Positions 26,200 to 35,796 of a DNA stretch of 64,000 bases are shown here, one piece after another. This stretch comes from Fischerella thermalis PCC 7521 (GTDB lineage Bacteria; Cyanobacteriota; Cyanobacteriia; Cyanobacteriales; Nostocaceae). Where the stretch lies: assembly GCF_000317225.1 (NCBI RefSeq), contig NZ_AJLL01000022.1, positions 1 to 64,000 of the forward strand. Reading direction: 5' to 3'. Position numbers and translations under genes: made by a program. How positions within the stretch are numbered: the first letter of the stretch is position 1; every line of letters begins with the position of its first letter. The notes beneath the pieces were generated by a model. That model was not told where the DNA came from and ran no database searches. It saw only the letters and a list, made by a program, of their open reading frames with translations.

Positions 26200-28341
26200 A
26201 TGGAACTAATGTTACACGTTCTTGCTGTTGAACCTACTGCCCAAGTTCTCGCTAAAGAACCCATTATTCCTTTTGCTATTCTGCTAGTAGTCATCTTAGT
26301 GGTCCCAATCATCTTTGAGCGACTACGACTACCTGGTTTAGTTGGTTTGGTGTTATCAGGGATATTACTAGGTCGTCATGGCTGGAATGTATTTCCCACT
26401 GAAACACCAACCATGAGTTTGCTCTCAGACATTGGGTTAGTTTACTTGATGTTTGTAGCGGGTTTAGAAATTGACTTAGAAGAGTTTCGCCGCAAAAAGA
26501 TTCCTGCTTTTGGCTTTGGCAGCTTAACCTTCAGTTTACCTTTGGTAGTAGGAGTGTTCCTCAGTCGGAGTTTTGGGTATGAATGGAATGCTGCTATATT
26601 CATTGGCTCGATTGTGGCATCCCACACCCTTTTAGCATATCCTCTGATTAATCGCTTAGGAGTCACAAGCAACGCAGCAGTCAGGACAACGATTGGGGCG
26701 ACAGTGATTACTAACTTAGGTGCATTACTGGTATTAGCTTTATGTTTAGTTGCAAACAGCGATAATTTGAGCTTTTGGCAAGTTCTTCCTTTTTTTAACT
26801 CGTTGATTGTCTACACAATCGTTGTTTTAATTGGCTGCAATTGGATAGGTAAAGAATTCTTTCGTCGTGCAGGAGATGACGAAGGAAATCAGTTTTTGTT
26901 TGTCTTATTATCTGTTTTTCTTGTTGCTTTAGTAGCTCAATTTCTCGAGATAGAAAAAATTGTCGCTGCTTTTTTAGCTGGTTTGGCAGTAAATGAAGCT
27001 GTTGGCGAAGGGCCAGTCAAAGAAAAGGTTGTTTTTGTTGGCAGTATACTATTTATTCCTATTTTCTTTGTTCACCTGGGCTTACGCATTGATTTGCCTA
27101 CTTTTTTTAGTAGTTTGATCACACTTCAGTTCACAATTTTATTGGTGGTGAGTTTATTTGCTAGTAAATTTATTGCTGCTTTCGCGGCAAAATTACTTTA
27201 CCACTACAACTTGCAGGAAACGTTAACTATGTGGTCGCTGTCATTACCTCAAGTGGGTGTGACATTAGCCGCAGCTTTAGTAGGGTATGAAAATGGCTTA
27301 CTCTCACCAATATTATTAAACAGCGTCGTTGTCTTGATGTTGGTGAGTTCAATTGTAGGCTCATTCATGACTAGTCGGTTTGCTGTTGGTCTAACTGCTT
27401 CAGTTATCAAAGAACTACCATTTACTAATCAAACTCACATCGATGCTGGAAAAACAGACAGCAGCCCTTCCACTATAGTTGTGCCAGTTTATAATCCTCA
27501 AACACAGCAATATTTGATTGAAATGGCGGCTTTATTGGCACGTCAGGCAAAAAATGCGAGGATTATACCATTAGCTATTGCTACGGCTGTGGCCCATATG
27601 GATGCTCCCCAGTTAGAAACGTCTATAGAACGTGGTGAACGTTTACTGCTAAAAGCTACAGCCTTAAGTAGAGTCTTGGGTGTGGAAGCACAACCACTAC
27701 TGCGAATTGATGATGCTTTTGCTCAAGGAATTAGCAGGGCAGCACGTGAACAAAAAGCTGATTTAATTTTGATGGGTTGGGGTAAGCGAACTGGGTTAAG
27801 GGCACGTTTGTTTGGGAATGTAATTGATAGTGTTCTATGGTCTTCCCATTGTCCAGTGGCTGTAACTCGTTTGCTGGAATCACCGAGAAAAATTCAGCGG
27901 ATTTTAGTTCCGGTAGAAAATTTTATGGCACCAGCATTGCAACCTATACAATTTGCACAAATTCTTGCAGAAGCAAATCAAGCACAGGTAACTGTGTTGA
28001 GTGTCTGTGAACGCCGTACTAGTTCCAGTAAAATTGCATCCAGGCGATCGCAGCTTTCTCAAATAGTATCAAATGTATCTTCAGCTCATCCACCAGAAAT
28101 TCAAATTATCGCCCATGAAAATGTTGCTCAAGCAATTTTACAGGCTGCACGATTATATGATTTAGTTGTCCTACCTTTTGTACGTAATCGTACTAGTCCG
28201 GGTGGGTTAGCAATTAGTGATGTGACAACTTATTTAGCTAGACAATTAACCTGTTCTATTGTCATGCTGGGAGAACCACAGCGTACTGAAAAATCAGTAA
28301 CTGTACCAGTCGGTGTTCCTAGCCCTATCCCTGTAACTTAA
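26200..28341 (+). CDS. CPA2 cation:proton antiporter with C-terminal universal stress domains
   Basis: This 713-residue membrane protein combines a KefB/NapA-type CPA2 exchanger (about residues 20-400, around twelve helices) with a soluble C-terminal region holding two UspA-like domains (about 425-560 and 565-700). The exchanger has FERLRLPGLVGLVLSGILLG near residue 41 and the GLEIDLEEF segment near 88. The first Usp domain ends in a MGWGKRTG...GNVIDSVLWSSHCPVAV nucleotide-loop pattern (read in parts). The usual role is Na+ or K+/H+ exchange across the plasma or thylakoid membrane, gated by the Usp domains. The transported ion is not determined by sequence. Single gene. Confidence 0.88.
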   Translation: MELMLHVLAVEPTAQVLAKEPIIPFAILLVVILVVPIIFERLRLPGLVGLVLSGILLGRHGWNVFPTETPTMSLLSDIGLVYLMFVAGLEIDLEEFRRKKIPAFGFGSLTFSLPLVVGVFLSRSFGYEWNAAIFIGSIVASHTLLAYPLINRLGVTSNAAVRTTIGATVITNLGALLVLALCLVANSDNLSFWQVLPFFNSLIVYTIVVLIGCNWIGKEFFRRAGDDEGNQFLFVLLSVFLVALVAQFLEIEKIVAAFLAGLAVNEAVGEGPVKEKVVFVGSILFIPIFFVHLGLRIDLPTFFSSLITLQFTILLVVSLFASKFIAAFAAKLLYHYNLQETLTMWSLSLPQVGVTLAAALVGYENGLLSPILLNSVVVLMLVSSIVGSFMTSRFAVGLTASVIKELPFTNQTHIDAGKTDSSPSTIVVPVYNPQTQQYLIEMAALLARQAKNARIIPLAIATAVAHMDAPQLETSIERGERLLLKATALSRVLGVEAQPLLRIDDAFAQGISRAAREQKADLILMGWGKRTGLRARLFGNVIDSVLWSSHCPVAVTRLLESPRKIQRILVPVENFMAPALQPIQFAQILAEANQAQVTVLSVCERRTSSSKIASRRSQLSQIVSNVSSAHPPEIQIIAHENVAQAILQAARLYDLVVLPFVRNRTSPGGLAISDVTTYLARQLTCSIVMLGEPQRTEKSVTVPVGVPSPIPVT

Positions 28342-29005
28342 AATATTTTGCTCCCTTCTGGGCTTCAAAGGCAGAACCTATACAGGAATGAACCAAAAGC
28401 TTACTTTAATTGAACCACCAAGACGCCAAGACGCCAAGGGTTCGTACTTTAAGAGAAATAGTATTATTGAAGATTGTGATTAGTAATACTTAAATAAACT
28501 AAGTAAATTTGTATCGAGATCACCTTCAAGGTGTGATTTTGCGCAGTGCAACCACTTGTTTATTCCATTAATTTTTATGGTGGTTGATAAGTTTGTAGTT
28601 AAGACTTTAGCCCTATCCTCCAAAGGTGCTTGAACGCTCACTACCTAGCACTAAATACTGTGCAGTCGAGTTTTGATATTCATATGGTTATTAACGCCAA
28701 TACATACATTTTGCGGCTCTTACCTACACCAAGTACCACAGAACAGCTGCCCTACTTTAAAAATCTTTATCTTCTTGAAGATTTCATGAAATATTATCAG
28801 TGGCTTCGGTATTCTTGAAAGATGTTTGATAACTTTGCATAAAGAATTGTTTAGCATTTGAATAAAATAAATACTCACGTACAAAAATTTTTACCAAAAA
28901 TATTTCTGTGAGTACTACAGCTTGTGCTGTATTTTTATTCCCATTATGGGTACTCTAAGCACAAGCGCGATCGCGACTAATAATATCGTAACTACCTAGA
29001 AGACT
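28342..29005. other. Intergenic region before the UDP-xylose synthase gene
   Basis: The left part has a repeated AAGACGCCAAGACGCCAAG word (28423-28440). A 62-codon TTG-initiated frame at 28630-28818 has no recognisable features, and I do not count it as a gene. The right part holds a two-hairpin leader, listed separately. A GCGATCGCG site lies near 28966. Confidence 0.45.
28872..28937 (+). promoter_or_regulatory. Two-hairpin leader or terminator upstream of UDP-xylose synthase
   Basis: TACTCAC (28872-28878) pairs with GTGAGTA (28908-28914). Two bases later TACAGC pairs with GCTGTA across TTGT, followed by TTTTTATT. The second hairpin looks like an intrinsic terminator. It lies about 70 bases before the start at 29006. 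It may end an upstream transcript or act as an attenuator in the 5' leader; sequence alone cannot decide. Confidence 0.5.
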
Positions 29006-29941
29006 ATGAGAATTTTGGTGACGGGCGGTGCTGGGTTTATTGGCTCACATTTAATTGACCGATTAATAAATGAGGGACACGAAGTCATTTGTTTAGATAA
29101 CTTTTATACAGGTCATAAGCGCAATATCCTCAAGTGGATGGATCATCCGTATTTTGAATTGATCCGTCATGATATCACTGAACCAATTCGGTTAGAGGTA
29201 GATCAAATCTACCATTTAGCTTGTCCAGCCTCCCCAGTGCATTACCAATACAACCCCGTCAAAACCGTGAAAACCAACGTTATGGGTACGTTGAATATGT
29301 TGGGGTTAGCAAAGCGGGTGAAAGCACGCTTTTTGTTGGCTTCCACCAGTGAAGTTTACGGCGATCCAGAAGTTCATCCCCAAAACGAAGAATATAGGGG
29401 TAGTGTTAATCCCATCGGGCTACGTTCATGTTACGACGAAGGCAAGCGTATTGCTGAAACTCTAGCATTTGACTATTACAGACAAAACAAAGTTGATGTT
29501 AGGGTTGCTCGCATCTTTAACACTTACGGTCCTCGAATGTTAGAAAACGATGGTCGGGTAGTAAGTAATTTTGTCGTTCAAGCTTTGCGGGGTATTCCTT
29601 TAACGGTGTACGGAGATGGTTCACAAACACGTAGTTTTTGTTACGTATCAGACCTAGTAGAAGGACTGATGCGGCTTATGAATAATGAGTACACAGGGCC
29701 AGTTAATTTAGGAAATCCTGACGAATACACAATCCTAGAATTGGCTCAGGCTGTGCAAAATCTCGTCAATCCTGATTCACAAATTAAATTTGAGCCACTA
29801 CCCGCTGATGACCCGCGCCGCCGTCGCCCCGATATTACTCGAGCGAAGACTTGGTTAAATTGGGAACCTACCGTTCCGCTGCAAGAGGGGTTAAAACTGA
29901 CTGTAGAAGATTTCCGCGAACGTATAAAAAATGGTCAATAG
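29006..29941 (+). CDS. UDP-glucuronate decarboxylase (UDP-xylose synthase)
   Basis: This 311-residue extended short-chain dehydrogenase converts UDP-glucuronate to UDP-xylose using bound NAD. The Rossmann motif [12 protein letters not shown] is at residues 7-18. The active-site pair is in [11 protein letters not shown] (Tyr-x-x-x-Lys near residue 142), and the family stretch [19 protein letters not shown] is near 68. The next gene encodes UDP-glucose dehydrogenase, which supplies its substrate, so the pair forms the UDP-glucose to UDP-xylose route for extracellular or cell-wall polysaccharides. The 120-base gap between them is mostly repeat. Confidence 0.93.
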   Translation: MRILVTGGAGFIGSHLIDRLINEGHEVICLDNFYTGHKRNILKWMDHPYFELIRHDITEPIRLEVDQIYHLACPASPVHYQYNPVKTVKTNVMGTLNMLGLAKRVKARFLLASTSEVYGDPEVHPQNEEYRGSVNPIGLRSCYDEGKRIAETLAFDYYRQNKVDVRVARIFNTYGPRMLENDGRVVSNFVVQALRGIPLTVYGDGSQTRSFCYVSDLVEGLMRLMNNEYTGPVNLGNPDEYTILELAQAVQNLVNPDSQIKFEPLPADDPRRRRPDITRAKTWLNWEPTVPLQEGLKLTVEDFRERIKNGQ

Positions 29942-30003
29942 TGATTGGTTGTTTGTTGATAGTTGATTGTTGGTTGGAACAACTAAACAAATAAAACAAA
30001 CAA
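29942..30003. repeat. Short repeats (GTTGATAG / GATTGTTG types)
   Basis: GATTGGTTGTTTGTTGATAG and TGATTGTTGGTTGG words fill the spacer between the two UDP-sugar genes, ending in CAAATAAAACAAACA. They are of the same style as the other intergenic repeat tracts. Confidence 0.55.
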
Positions 30004-30061
30004 TGAAGGGAAACTTCTTTTTGAACATTTAACCCCAAACTAAAGCGAGGAATTAAGTAAA

Positions 30062-31453
30062 ATGCGTGTTTGTGTAATTGGTACTGGTTACGTTGGTTTG
30101 GTTACAGGCGCTTGCTTGGCTCACATTGGTCATGATGTAATTTGTGTAGATAACAACGAAGAAAAAGTTAAGTTAATGAAGTCTGGGCAATCACCTATTT
30201 TTGAACCTGGGCTTTCAGAAATCATGCAAAGTGCCATCAGTGCTGGTAAAATCCAGTTTACGACCGATCTTGGTGCAGGAGTCAATCACGGAGAAATTCT
30301 GTTTATTGCTGTAGGGACACCACCCTTACCGACTGGCGAAAGTGATACTCGTTATGTGGAAGCTGTGGCTCGTGGTATTGGCACTCACCTTAATGGTGGC
30401 TATAAAGTAATTGTCAACAAATCTACTGTACCGATTGGTTCTGGTGACTGGGTAAGAATGATTGTTTTGGATGGTATTGCTGAACGGCAAAAAACACTCG
30501 TACCTGCTGGCGGGGTGCGTGATGATGAACAGTTACCAGAAATTACAGCCCAGTTTGATGTCGTCAGTAACCCAGAATTTTTGCGGGAAGGTTCAGCAGT
30601 TTATGATACTTTTAACCCAGATCGCATTGTTCTAGGTGGCAATAGCTCCAAAGCGATCGCGATGATGGAACAATTATATGCTCCAATTGTGGAGCGTAAA
30701 TATGCTGAGGATCAATCTTTACCTCCAGTACCAGTGTTGGTAACAGATTTGAGTTCAGCAGAAATGATTAAATATGCTGCTAATGCCTTCTTAGCAACCA
30801 AGATAAGTTTTATTAACGAAGTTGCTAACATTTGCGATCGCGTCGGTGCTGATGTTACCCAAGTCGCCAAAGGTATCGGTTTAGACTCCCGGATTGGGAA
30901 TAAATTCTTGAATGCTGGTATTGGCTGGGGTGGTTCCTGCTTCCCCAAAGATGTTGCAGCCCTGATTCACACCGCCGATGACTACGGCTACGAAGCCCAG
31001 TTACTCAAAGCCGCCGTCAGCGTCAACGAACGTCAGCGCTTGATTGCTGTGGAAAAACTCCAACAAGCCCTGAAAATTCTCAAAGGTAAAACTGTGGGAC
31101 TACTCGGTCTTACCTTTAAACCTGATACCGATGACATGCGCGACGCCCCTGCACTCAACTTAATTGAGCAGCTTAATAGACTAGGAGCAAAAGTCAAAGC
31201 ATATGACCCCATTGTTTCCCAGTCTGGTTTGCGTGATGGTCTTACTGGTGTGTTAGTTGAAACCGATCCACAAAGACTAGCTGATGGTTGCGATGCTTTA
31301 GTGATTGTAACCGAATGGCAGCAGTTCAAAACTCTTGACTACGCTCAGATGGCAAAATTAATGAACCACCCCGTCATGATTGACGGTCGTAACTTCCTCG
31401 ACCCAGAAATGATGCTGAGGGCTGGCTTCCAATATATTGGTGTAGGTCGATAA
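30062..31453 (+). CDS. UDP-glucose 6-dehydrogenase
   Basis: This 463-residue cytosolic enzyme oxidises UDP-glucose twice with NAD+ to give UDP-glucuronate. The N-terminal Rossmann motif reads VIGTGYVGLVTGACLA (residues 5-20). The catalytic cysteine lies in GWGGSCFPKDV near residue 285. The C-terminal UDP-binding domain contains LTFKPDTDDMRDAPAL near 355. A GCGAGGAATTAAG leader precedes the ATG. It pairs functionally with the decarboxylase upstream and ends at a strong terminator. Confidence 0.95.
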   Translation: MRVCVIGTGYVGLVTGACLAHIGHDVICVDNNEEKVKLMKSGQSPIFEPGLSEIMQSAISAGKIQFTTDLGAGVNHGEILFIAVGTPPLPTGESDTRYVEAVARGIGTHLNGGYKVIVNKSTVPIGSGDWVRMIVLDGIAERQKTLVPAGGVRDDEQLPEITAQFDVVSNPEFLREGSAVYDTFNPDRIVLGGNSSKAIAMMEQLYAPIVERKYAEDQSLPPVPVLVTDLSSAEMIKYAANAFLATKISFINEVANICDRVGADVTQVAKGIGLDSRIGNKFLNAGIGWGGSCFPKDVAALIHTADDYGYEAQLLKAAVSVNERQRLIAVEKLQQALKILKGKTVGLLGLTFKPDTDDMRDAPALNLIEQLNRLGAKVKAYDPIVSQSGLRDGLTGVLVETDPQRLADGCDALVIVTEWQQFKTLDYAQMAKLMNHPVMIDGRNFLDPEMMLRAGFQYIGVGR

Positions 31454-31511
31454 ACAGTCTTTCCAAGACTTTTTGTTGCGTGTCTTTGGAAAAAATAAAT
31501 ATTCTTTCAAC

Positions 31512-31543
31512 ACTCCCATCTCTTTCACCGAGGTGGGAGTTTT
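31512..31543. terminator. Bidirectional terminator between UDP-glucose dehydrogenase and the TOBE gene
   Basis: ACTCCCA pairs with TGGGAGT, with an additional CTC/GAG inner pairing after one mismatch, followed by TTTAATTTT. It can serve both converging genes, since the minus strand is also T-containing past the stem. Confidence 0.75.
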
Positions 31544-31623
31544 AATTTTGGTGCAAGATATTTGACTGCAGCTTTCATAATCATGTCCAGCAAAAATCTC
31601 CTGAAATTATAGTCAGGAAATTA

Positions 31624-32070
31624 TCAATCTTTGGCAATTACTATGTCTGTAGATTTAATTACAGCATATGCTTCTCCTCCGACAGCCAATTCTAATTCTT
31701 CGCTTGAGACTTTCGTGATCACAGAGGTGAGCTGGACTTTGTGAACAATCTCTAGTGTGACTTCACTGTTGACTGGCCCATTCACAATTTTAGTAACAAC
31801 TCCTTTAAGAACATTTCGGGAACTTACTTTTAATGGTTTCTTTTGAGTAGTAACTTCTGCTGAGTTAGTGCTAGCATCTTCTTCTTTGGGCATAGTTGGT
31901 AATGAAGCTAGAGAAACTGAAGACACTGGAGACTCTTTGTTCAAACTGCGTACAAATTCCCGTAGAACCTCTGTCTTTGTGCGTTGAGATTGCTGACAAA
32001 ACTCCTCCAGCATTTTTCGTTCCTCCTCAGAGGTTTGAAATGTAATCCATCCTTGTTCTTTTCTTGGCAT
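31624..32070 (-). CDS. Ribbon-helix-helix plus TOBE domain protein, possible molybdate/oxyanion regulator
   Basis: This 148-residue protein has an N-terminal segment, WITFQTSEEERKMLEEFCQQ and TKTEVLREFVRSL (residues 8-45), that fits a CopG-like ribbon-helix-helix DNA-binding fold. A Ser/Thr/Pro-rich linker (46-85) leads to a TOBE domain (about 86-146: SSRNVLKGVVTKIVNGPVNS, then SEVTLEI and KSTDIVIAKD). TOBE domains of this type bind molybdate or tungstate in ModE and Mop proteins. The combination suggests an oxyanion-sensing repressor with RHH in place of ModE's winged helix. Five TTGGTA-type hexamers just upstream look like its own operator. No mod transporter genes are adjacent. Confidence 0.75.
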   Translation of the reverse strand: MPRKEQGWITFQTSEEERKMLEEFCQQSQRTKTEVLREFVRSLNKESPVSSVSLASLPTMPKEEDASTNSAEVTTQKKPLKVSSRNVLKGVVTKIVNGPVNSEVTLEIVHKVQLTSVITKVSSEELELAVGGEAYAVIKSTDIVIAKD

Positions 32071-32075
32071 AACCT

Positions 32076-32124
32076 TACCAAATCAGTTGGTATTTTGTTG
32101 GTAATTTTGGTAGTATCCTACCAA
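32076..32124 (-). promoter_or_regulatory. Array of five TTGGTA/TACCAA hexamers, probable operator
   Basis: The hexamer occurs as TACCAA at 32076-32081, TTGGTA at 32087-32092, 32098-32103 and 32107-32112, and TACCAA at 32119-32124. Start-to-start spacings are 11, 11, 9 and 12 bases, close to one helical turn. The array begins 5 bases upstream of the RHH-TOBE start codon. RHH repressors typically bind such arrays, so autoregulation is likely. Confidence 0.65.
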
Positions 32125-32508
32125 CCGTTGATTTTATAAAAAATCTCTCAAGCTGTTGTCCTATCAAAGGAAAAGCTTTTTGATTTTAATTTTCGCAGCA
32201 TTTATTAATTTACTGCTGGCAATTTGTTTGCGATCATTTACTCTGTTCACATTATTAGCATAATCAAACACCAACTTAACTTGTCTGTGCTGGCTTCTCA
32301 ATCTTGGTAAGTGAAAAAAGATGAGCCAGAATACCGTCAGTCTTTATACTTATCGTCAGTACCAATTCCGTTAAAATTCGGGATCTCCACCTCTCCCAAT
32401 TCCCGATCAGCAATCTCTAATCCCCAATCCCTAATCCTCAATCCTATTACATTGTTTAAAGTTATGTAGCCTTTTGATTACGACAGCTAAGCCACTGCGG
32501 TAAACTAA

Positions 32509-32808
<300 letters not shown>

Positions 32809-32821
32809 AAGCCAGAAAAAG

Positions 32822-32857
32822 CCCACACCATACCTGATTGTGTCAGGTCGGTGTGGG
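32822..32857 (+). terminator. Stable hairpin after psaC
   Basis: CCCACACC pairs with GGTGTGGG, with an inner CCTGA/TCAGG stem, starting 13 bases past the stop. There is no T tract, so it may stabilise the psaC mRNA 3' end as well as, or instead of, terminating transcription. Confidence 0.6.
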
Positions 32858-33153
32858 AGCAGTCACTTTATTAATTAGCAAACTTTTTTAAAAGATAGGG
32901 TAGACATTAGGCTTCTTATAGAGGTTTAATGCCTACCCTATAAATTTATCGTTTTTTTATAAAACTTAAAAAATCTTAGTATTTAATCAATAGTCATTGG
33001 GGATTGGGTGGAGCAAATTTTGGGAAAGGCGATCGCATCTTATTTGATGTGTGCCTACGGTCGTGGGGAACGGTGAGTTTCCCAATCTCCGATCCCCTGA
33101 CTTAGCATCTATACTGGAATTTAATCATCCTGAAAATTGTAGTGGTGTGAGTA
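32858..33153. other. Intergenic region between psaC and glmS
   Basis: An interrupted inverted repeat, ATAGGGTAG (32895-32903) with CTACCCTAT (32933-32941) and extra inner pairing, may be a second terminator. A HIP1 site GGCGATCGCA lies near 33029. No gene is seen. Confidence 0.45.
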
Positions 33154-35055
33154 ATGTGCGGTATCGTCGGTTATGTAGGGACTCAAGCGGCGACAGAAAT
33201 TCTCTTATCTGGGCTGGAAAAACTGGAGTATCGAGGTTACGATTCAGCGGGAGTTGCTACGATTTGGGAAGGAGAAGTTAATTGCGTCCGAGCTAAAGGC
33301 AAACTATCTAACCTACGTTCCAAGTTAGAACATTTACAAACTCCTGCCCAAATTGGCATTGGTCATACTCGCTGGGCTACTCACGGCAAACCAGAAGAGT
33401 ATAATGCTCATCCGCATATGGATACAGCAATGCGCGTGGCAGTGGTACAAAATGGCATTGTGGAAAACTACCGCGAACTACGCGAACAACTCAAAAACCA
33501 AGGACATCAGTTTCGCTCAGATACAGATACAGAAGTTATACCCCACCTAATCGCTCAATTTCTCAAAGAAGAAATGGCCCTAGGACAGATTAATTCTGAT
33601 TCTCTGTTCTTGGAGGCTGTGCGAAAAGCTGTTAACGAATTACAAGGTGCGTTTGCGATCGCGATCATCAGTGCTGACTACCCCGATGAATTAATTGTCG
33701 TTCGTCAACAGGCTCCCATAGTCATTGGTTTTGGGCAAGGAGAGTTTTTCTGCGCCTCCGATACTCCCGCGATTATTTCTCATACCAAGGCGGTGCTACC
33801 CCTGGAAAATGGCGAACTGGCCCGTCTCACTCCTTTGGGCGTAGAAATTTATAACTTTGCTGGTCAAAGGTTGAAAAAACACCCCCGTCTACTCAGCTTG
33901 AATCCGATGATGGTGGAAAAACAAGGATTCAAGCACTTCATGCTCAAGGAAATCTATGAGCAACCAGGAGTAGTGCGGGCAACTTTAGAAGCATACTTTA
34001 ACACTGATTGGCATCCAGAAAACAGTAGCAGTTCTCCAATCAATATTGGTTTACCAAGTGAACTATACGCAGATATAGAACAAATTCAAATTGTAGCTTG
34101 TGGTACTAGTTGGCACGCTGCTTTAGTCGGTAAATACTTACTCGAACAACTAGCACAAATTCCCACTCAGGTACAGTATGCCTCTGAATTTCGCTATGCT
34201 CCCTCACCCTTGACACCTAATACTTTAACTATTGGCGTTACTCAATCAGGTGAAACTGCTGATACACTAGCAGCCTTGGCAATGGAACAGGAACGCCGCC
34301 AAGGTCGAGAACCAAAGTATCAAGCACGACTTTTAGGTATTACCAATCGTCCCGAAAGTAGCTTGGGGCATATGGTTCCCCATATTATTAATACCCTTGC
34401 TGGTATTGAAATTGGAGTAGCAGCCACCAAAACTTTTATTGCGCAATTGATGGCGTTTTACGCTTTAGCCTTGGATTTGGCTTATAGTCGCCAAACGCTT
34501 CCCTATGAAAGCTTAGAAGATATCCTCAAAGGATTGCGGCAAATTCCCAAAGAAATAGAAGCAACTTTGGAAAGTCAGGAAAAATTAACCGAACAATTAG
34601 CCCATGAATTTGCTGAAACCACAGATTTTATCTTTTTGGGTAGGGGAATAAATTTCCCCATTGCTTTGGAAGGAGCATTGAAATTAAAAGAAATCAGCTA
34701 CATTCATGCTGAAGGATACCCAGCTGGAGAAATGAAGCATGGTCCCATTGCTTTACTAGATGCAAAAGTGCCAGTAGTAGCGATCGCTATGCCTGGTAGT
34801 GTCTATGAAAAAGTAATCTCCAACGCCCAAGAAGCAAAAGCCCGTGATTCTCGCTTAATTGGTGTTACCCCCGTCAAAGATGGAGAAGCAGGAGAAATTT
34901 TTAACGATTTAATTCCTGTCTCTTTTGTAGATGAATTACTTTCTCCCATCCTGACGGTAATTCCCTTGCAATTACTGGCTTATCATATCGCCGCCCGGCG
35001 TGGTTTGGATGTTGATCAGCCTCGTAATCTTGCTAAGAGTGTGACCGTAGAATAG
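33154..35055 (+). CDS. glmS: Glucosamine-fructose-6-phosphate aminotransferase (isomerising)
   Basis: GlmS makes glucosamine-6-phosphate from fructose-6-phosphate and glutamine, the first step toward UDP-GlcNAc for peptidoglycan and lipopolysaccharide. The 633-residue protein begins MCGIVGYVG, with Cys2 as the glutaminase nucleophile after Met removal, and includes GYDSAGVA and HTRWATHGKP. Two SIS domains follow (about 310-450 and 480-620), with CGTSWHAALVGKY and the TQSGETADTLAAL loop. It ends with the typical DQPRNLAKSVTVE. The length is slightly above the E. coli 609 residues. No glmS ribozyme-like element was noticed upstream. Confidence 0.97.
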   Translation: MCGIVGYVGTQAATEILLSGLEKLEYRGYDSAGVATIWEGEVNCVRAKGKLSNLRSKLEHLQTPAQIGIGHTRWATHGKPEEYNAHPHMDTAMRVAVVQNGIVENYRELREQLKNQGHQFRSDTDTEVIPHLIAQFLKEEMALGQINSDSLFLEAVRKAVNELQGAFAIAIISADYPDELIVVRQQAPIVIGFGQGEFFCASDTPAIISHTKAVLPLENGELARLTPLGVEIYNFAGQRLKKHPRLLSLNPMMVEKQGFKHFMLKEIYEQPGVVRATLEAYFNTDWHPENSSSSPINIGLPSELYADIEQIQIVACGTSWHAALVGKYLLEQLAQIPTQVQYASEFRYAPSPLTPNTLTIGVTQSGETADTLAALAMEQERRQGREPKYQARLLGITNRPESSLGHMVPHIINTLAGIEIGVAATKTFIAQLMAFYALALDLAYSRQTLPYESLEDILKGLRQIPKEIEATLESQEKLTEQLAHEFAETTDFIFLGRGINFPIALEGALKLKEISYIHAEGYPAGEMKHGPIALLDAKVPVVAIAMPGSVYEKVISNAQEAKARDSRLIGVTPVKDGEAGEIFNDLIPVSFVDELLSPILTVIPLQLLAYHIAARRGLDVDQPRNLAKSVTVE

Positions 35056-35110
35056 TATGAAATTATACTGATATACAATTGTGGAAAGATAATATAGTTG
35101 TAAAATTTAT

Positions 35111-35147
35111 CCTGTAGGTGCATATGCAAACATCTACAGGAGTTTTT
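35111..35147 (+). terminator. Terminator after glmS
   Basis: CCTGTAGGTG pairs with CATCTACAGG (one G-T pair) across a 10-base loop and is followed by AGTTTTT, 55 bases past the glmS stop. Confidence 0.75.
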
Positions 35148-35585
35148 CTAGCTAGAAAAAAGCAAGATTGCACACAAGCCAAATATGAGCGTTACTGTAA
35201 GGAAGGTCTCAACGGAACCGTATTGCTTTATCTTTCCATTATTCTTGTTTATCGAGCAGTGATTACTCGTGTGAATAGAAGAATTGTCTATGACTAATAC
35301 AGTCTGATTTTTTAACGTTTCACAAAATTTATCAATACAAGCTATGACAAAGTGGATTCAGTTGAAAAATTATATCAAAGCTCGAACAGTATTAAACATC
35401 TTCATCTGATGAAAAAGAATGTAGAGACGCGCCATGAAAAGAATGTATAGACACGCTGTTTGAAGCGTCTCTACAAGAATTTTGGATAACGCATAATTAA
35501 TGTCTATTATTTAGACCTGTTTAAAAATCAGGAAATGGCTGTACAATCTGCATAATAATGTAATCTATATAAAGATGAGAACAGT
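35148..35585. other. Gene-poor stretch after glmS
   Basis: A 57-codon frame (ATG at 35124, stop at 35295-35297) starts inside the glmS terminator loop. It contains one hydrophobic segment, VLLYLSIILVY, but has no ribosome site and no recognised relatives, so I do not call it a gene. A palindromic repeat at 35420-35475 is listed separately. The rest is AT-rich with no visible function. Confidence 0.4.
35420..35475. repeat. Compound TGTAGAGACGC-type palindromic repeat
   Basis: TGTAGAGACGC at the left pairs with GCGTCTCTACA at the right. Between them lies a second degenerate left arm, TGTATAGACACGC. It looks like the 10551 element with one arm duplicated. Confidence 0.65.
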
Positions 35586-35777
35586 GTGCAACAAGCACTG
35601 GAAATTACAAATATGCGATCATTAGCAGAGCAAAAATTAGATACTTTGTCTGGTGTAAAACGACAGCAAGCCTGGATTGCAATAGCGCTGACGCAAGATA
35701 CAAATATTTTGCTTTTGGATGAGCCGACTACTTTTTTGGATTAGGCGCACCAGATAGAAATTTTAGATTTTAGGTAA
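35586..35777 (+). pseudogene. Remnant of an iron-siderophore type ABC ATPase (FecE/FepC-like)
   Basis: The frame reads [20 protein letters not shown], then [17 protein letters not shown], an in-frame TAG, and AHQIEILDF. This is the signature-to-Walker-B section of a siderophore-transport ATPase. The signature LSGGQRQR has decayed to LSGVKRQQ. The Walker A part and everything upstream are absent, and the stop interrupts the conserved FLDLAHQ stretch. It lies directly before the intact ABC exporter but belongs to a different ABC class. This is a dead fragment. Confidence 0.8.
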
Positions 35778-35796
35778 CTACAAACAACAAACAGTC

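Noticed and set aside
28630-28818. 62-codon frame upstream of the UDP-xylose synthase gene
   Set aside because: It starts at TTG without a ribosome site and shows no recognisable protein features.
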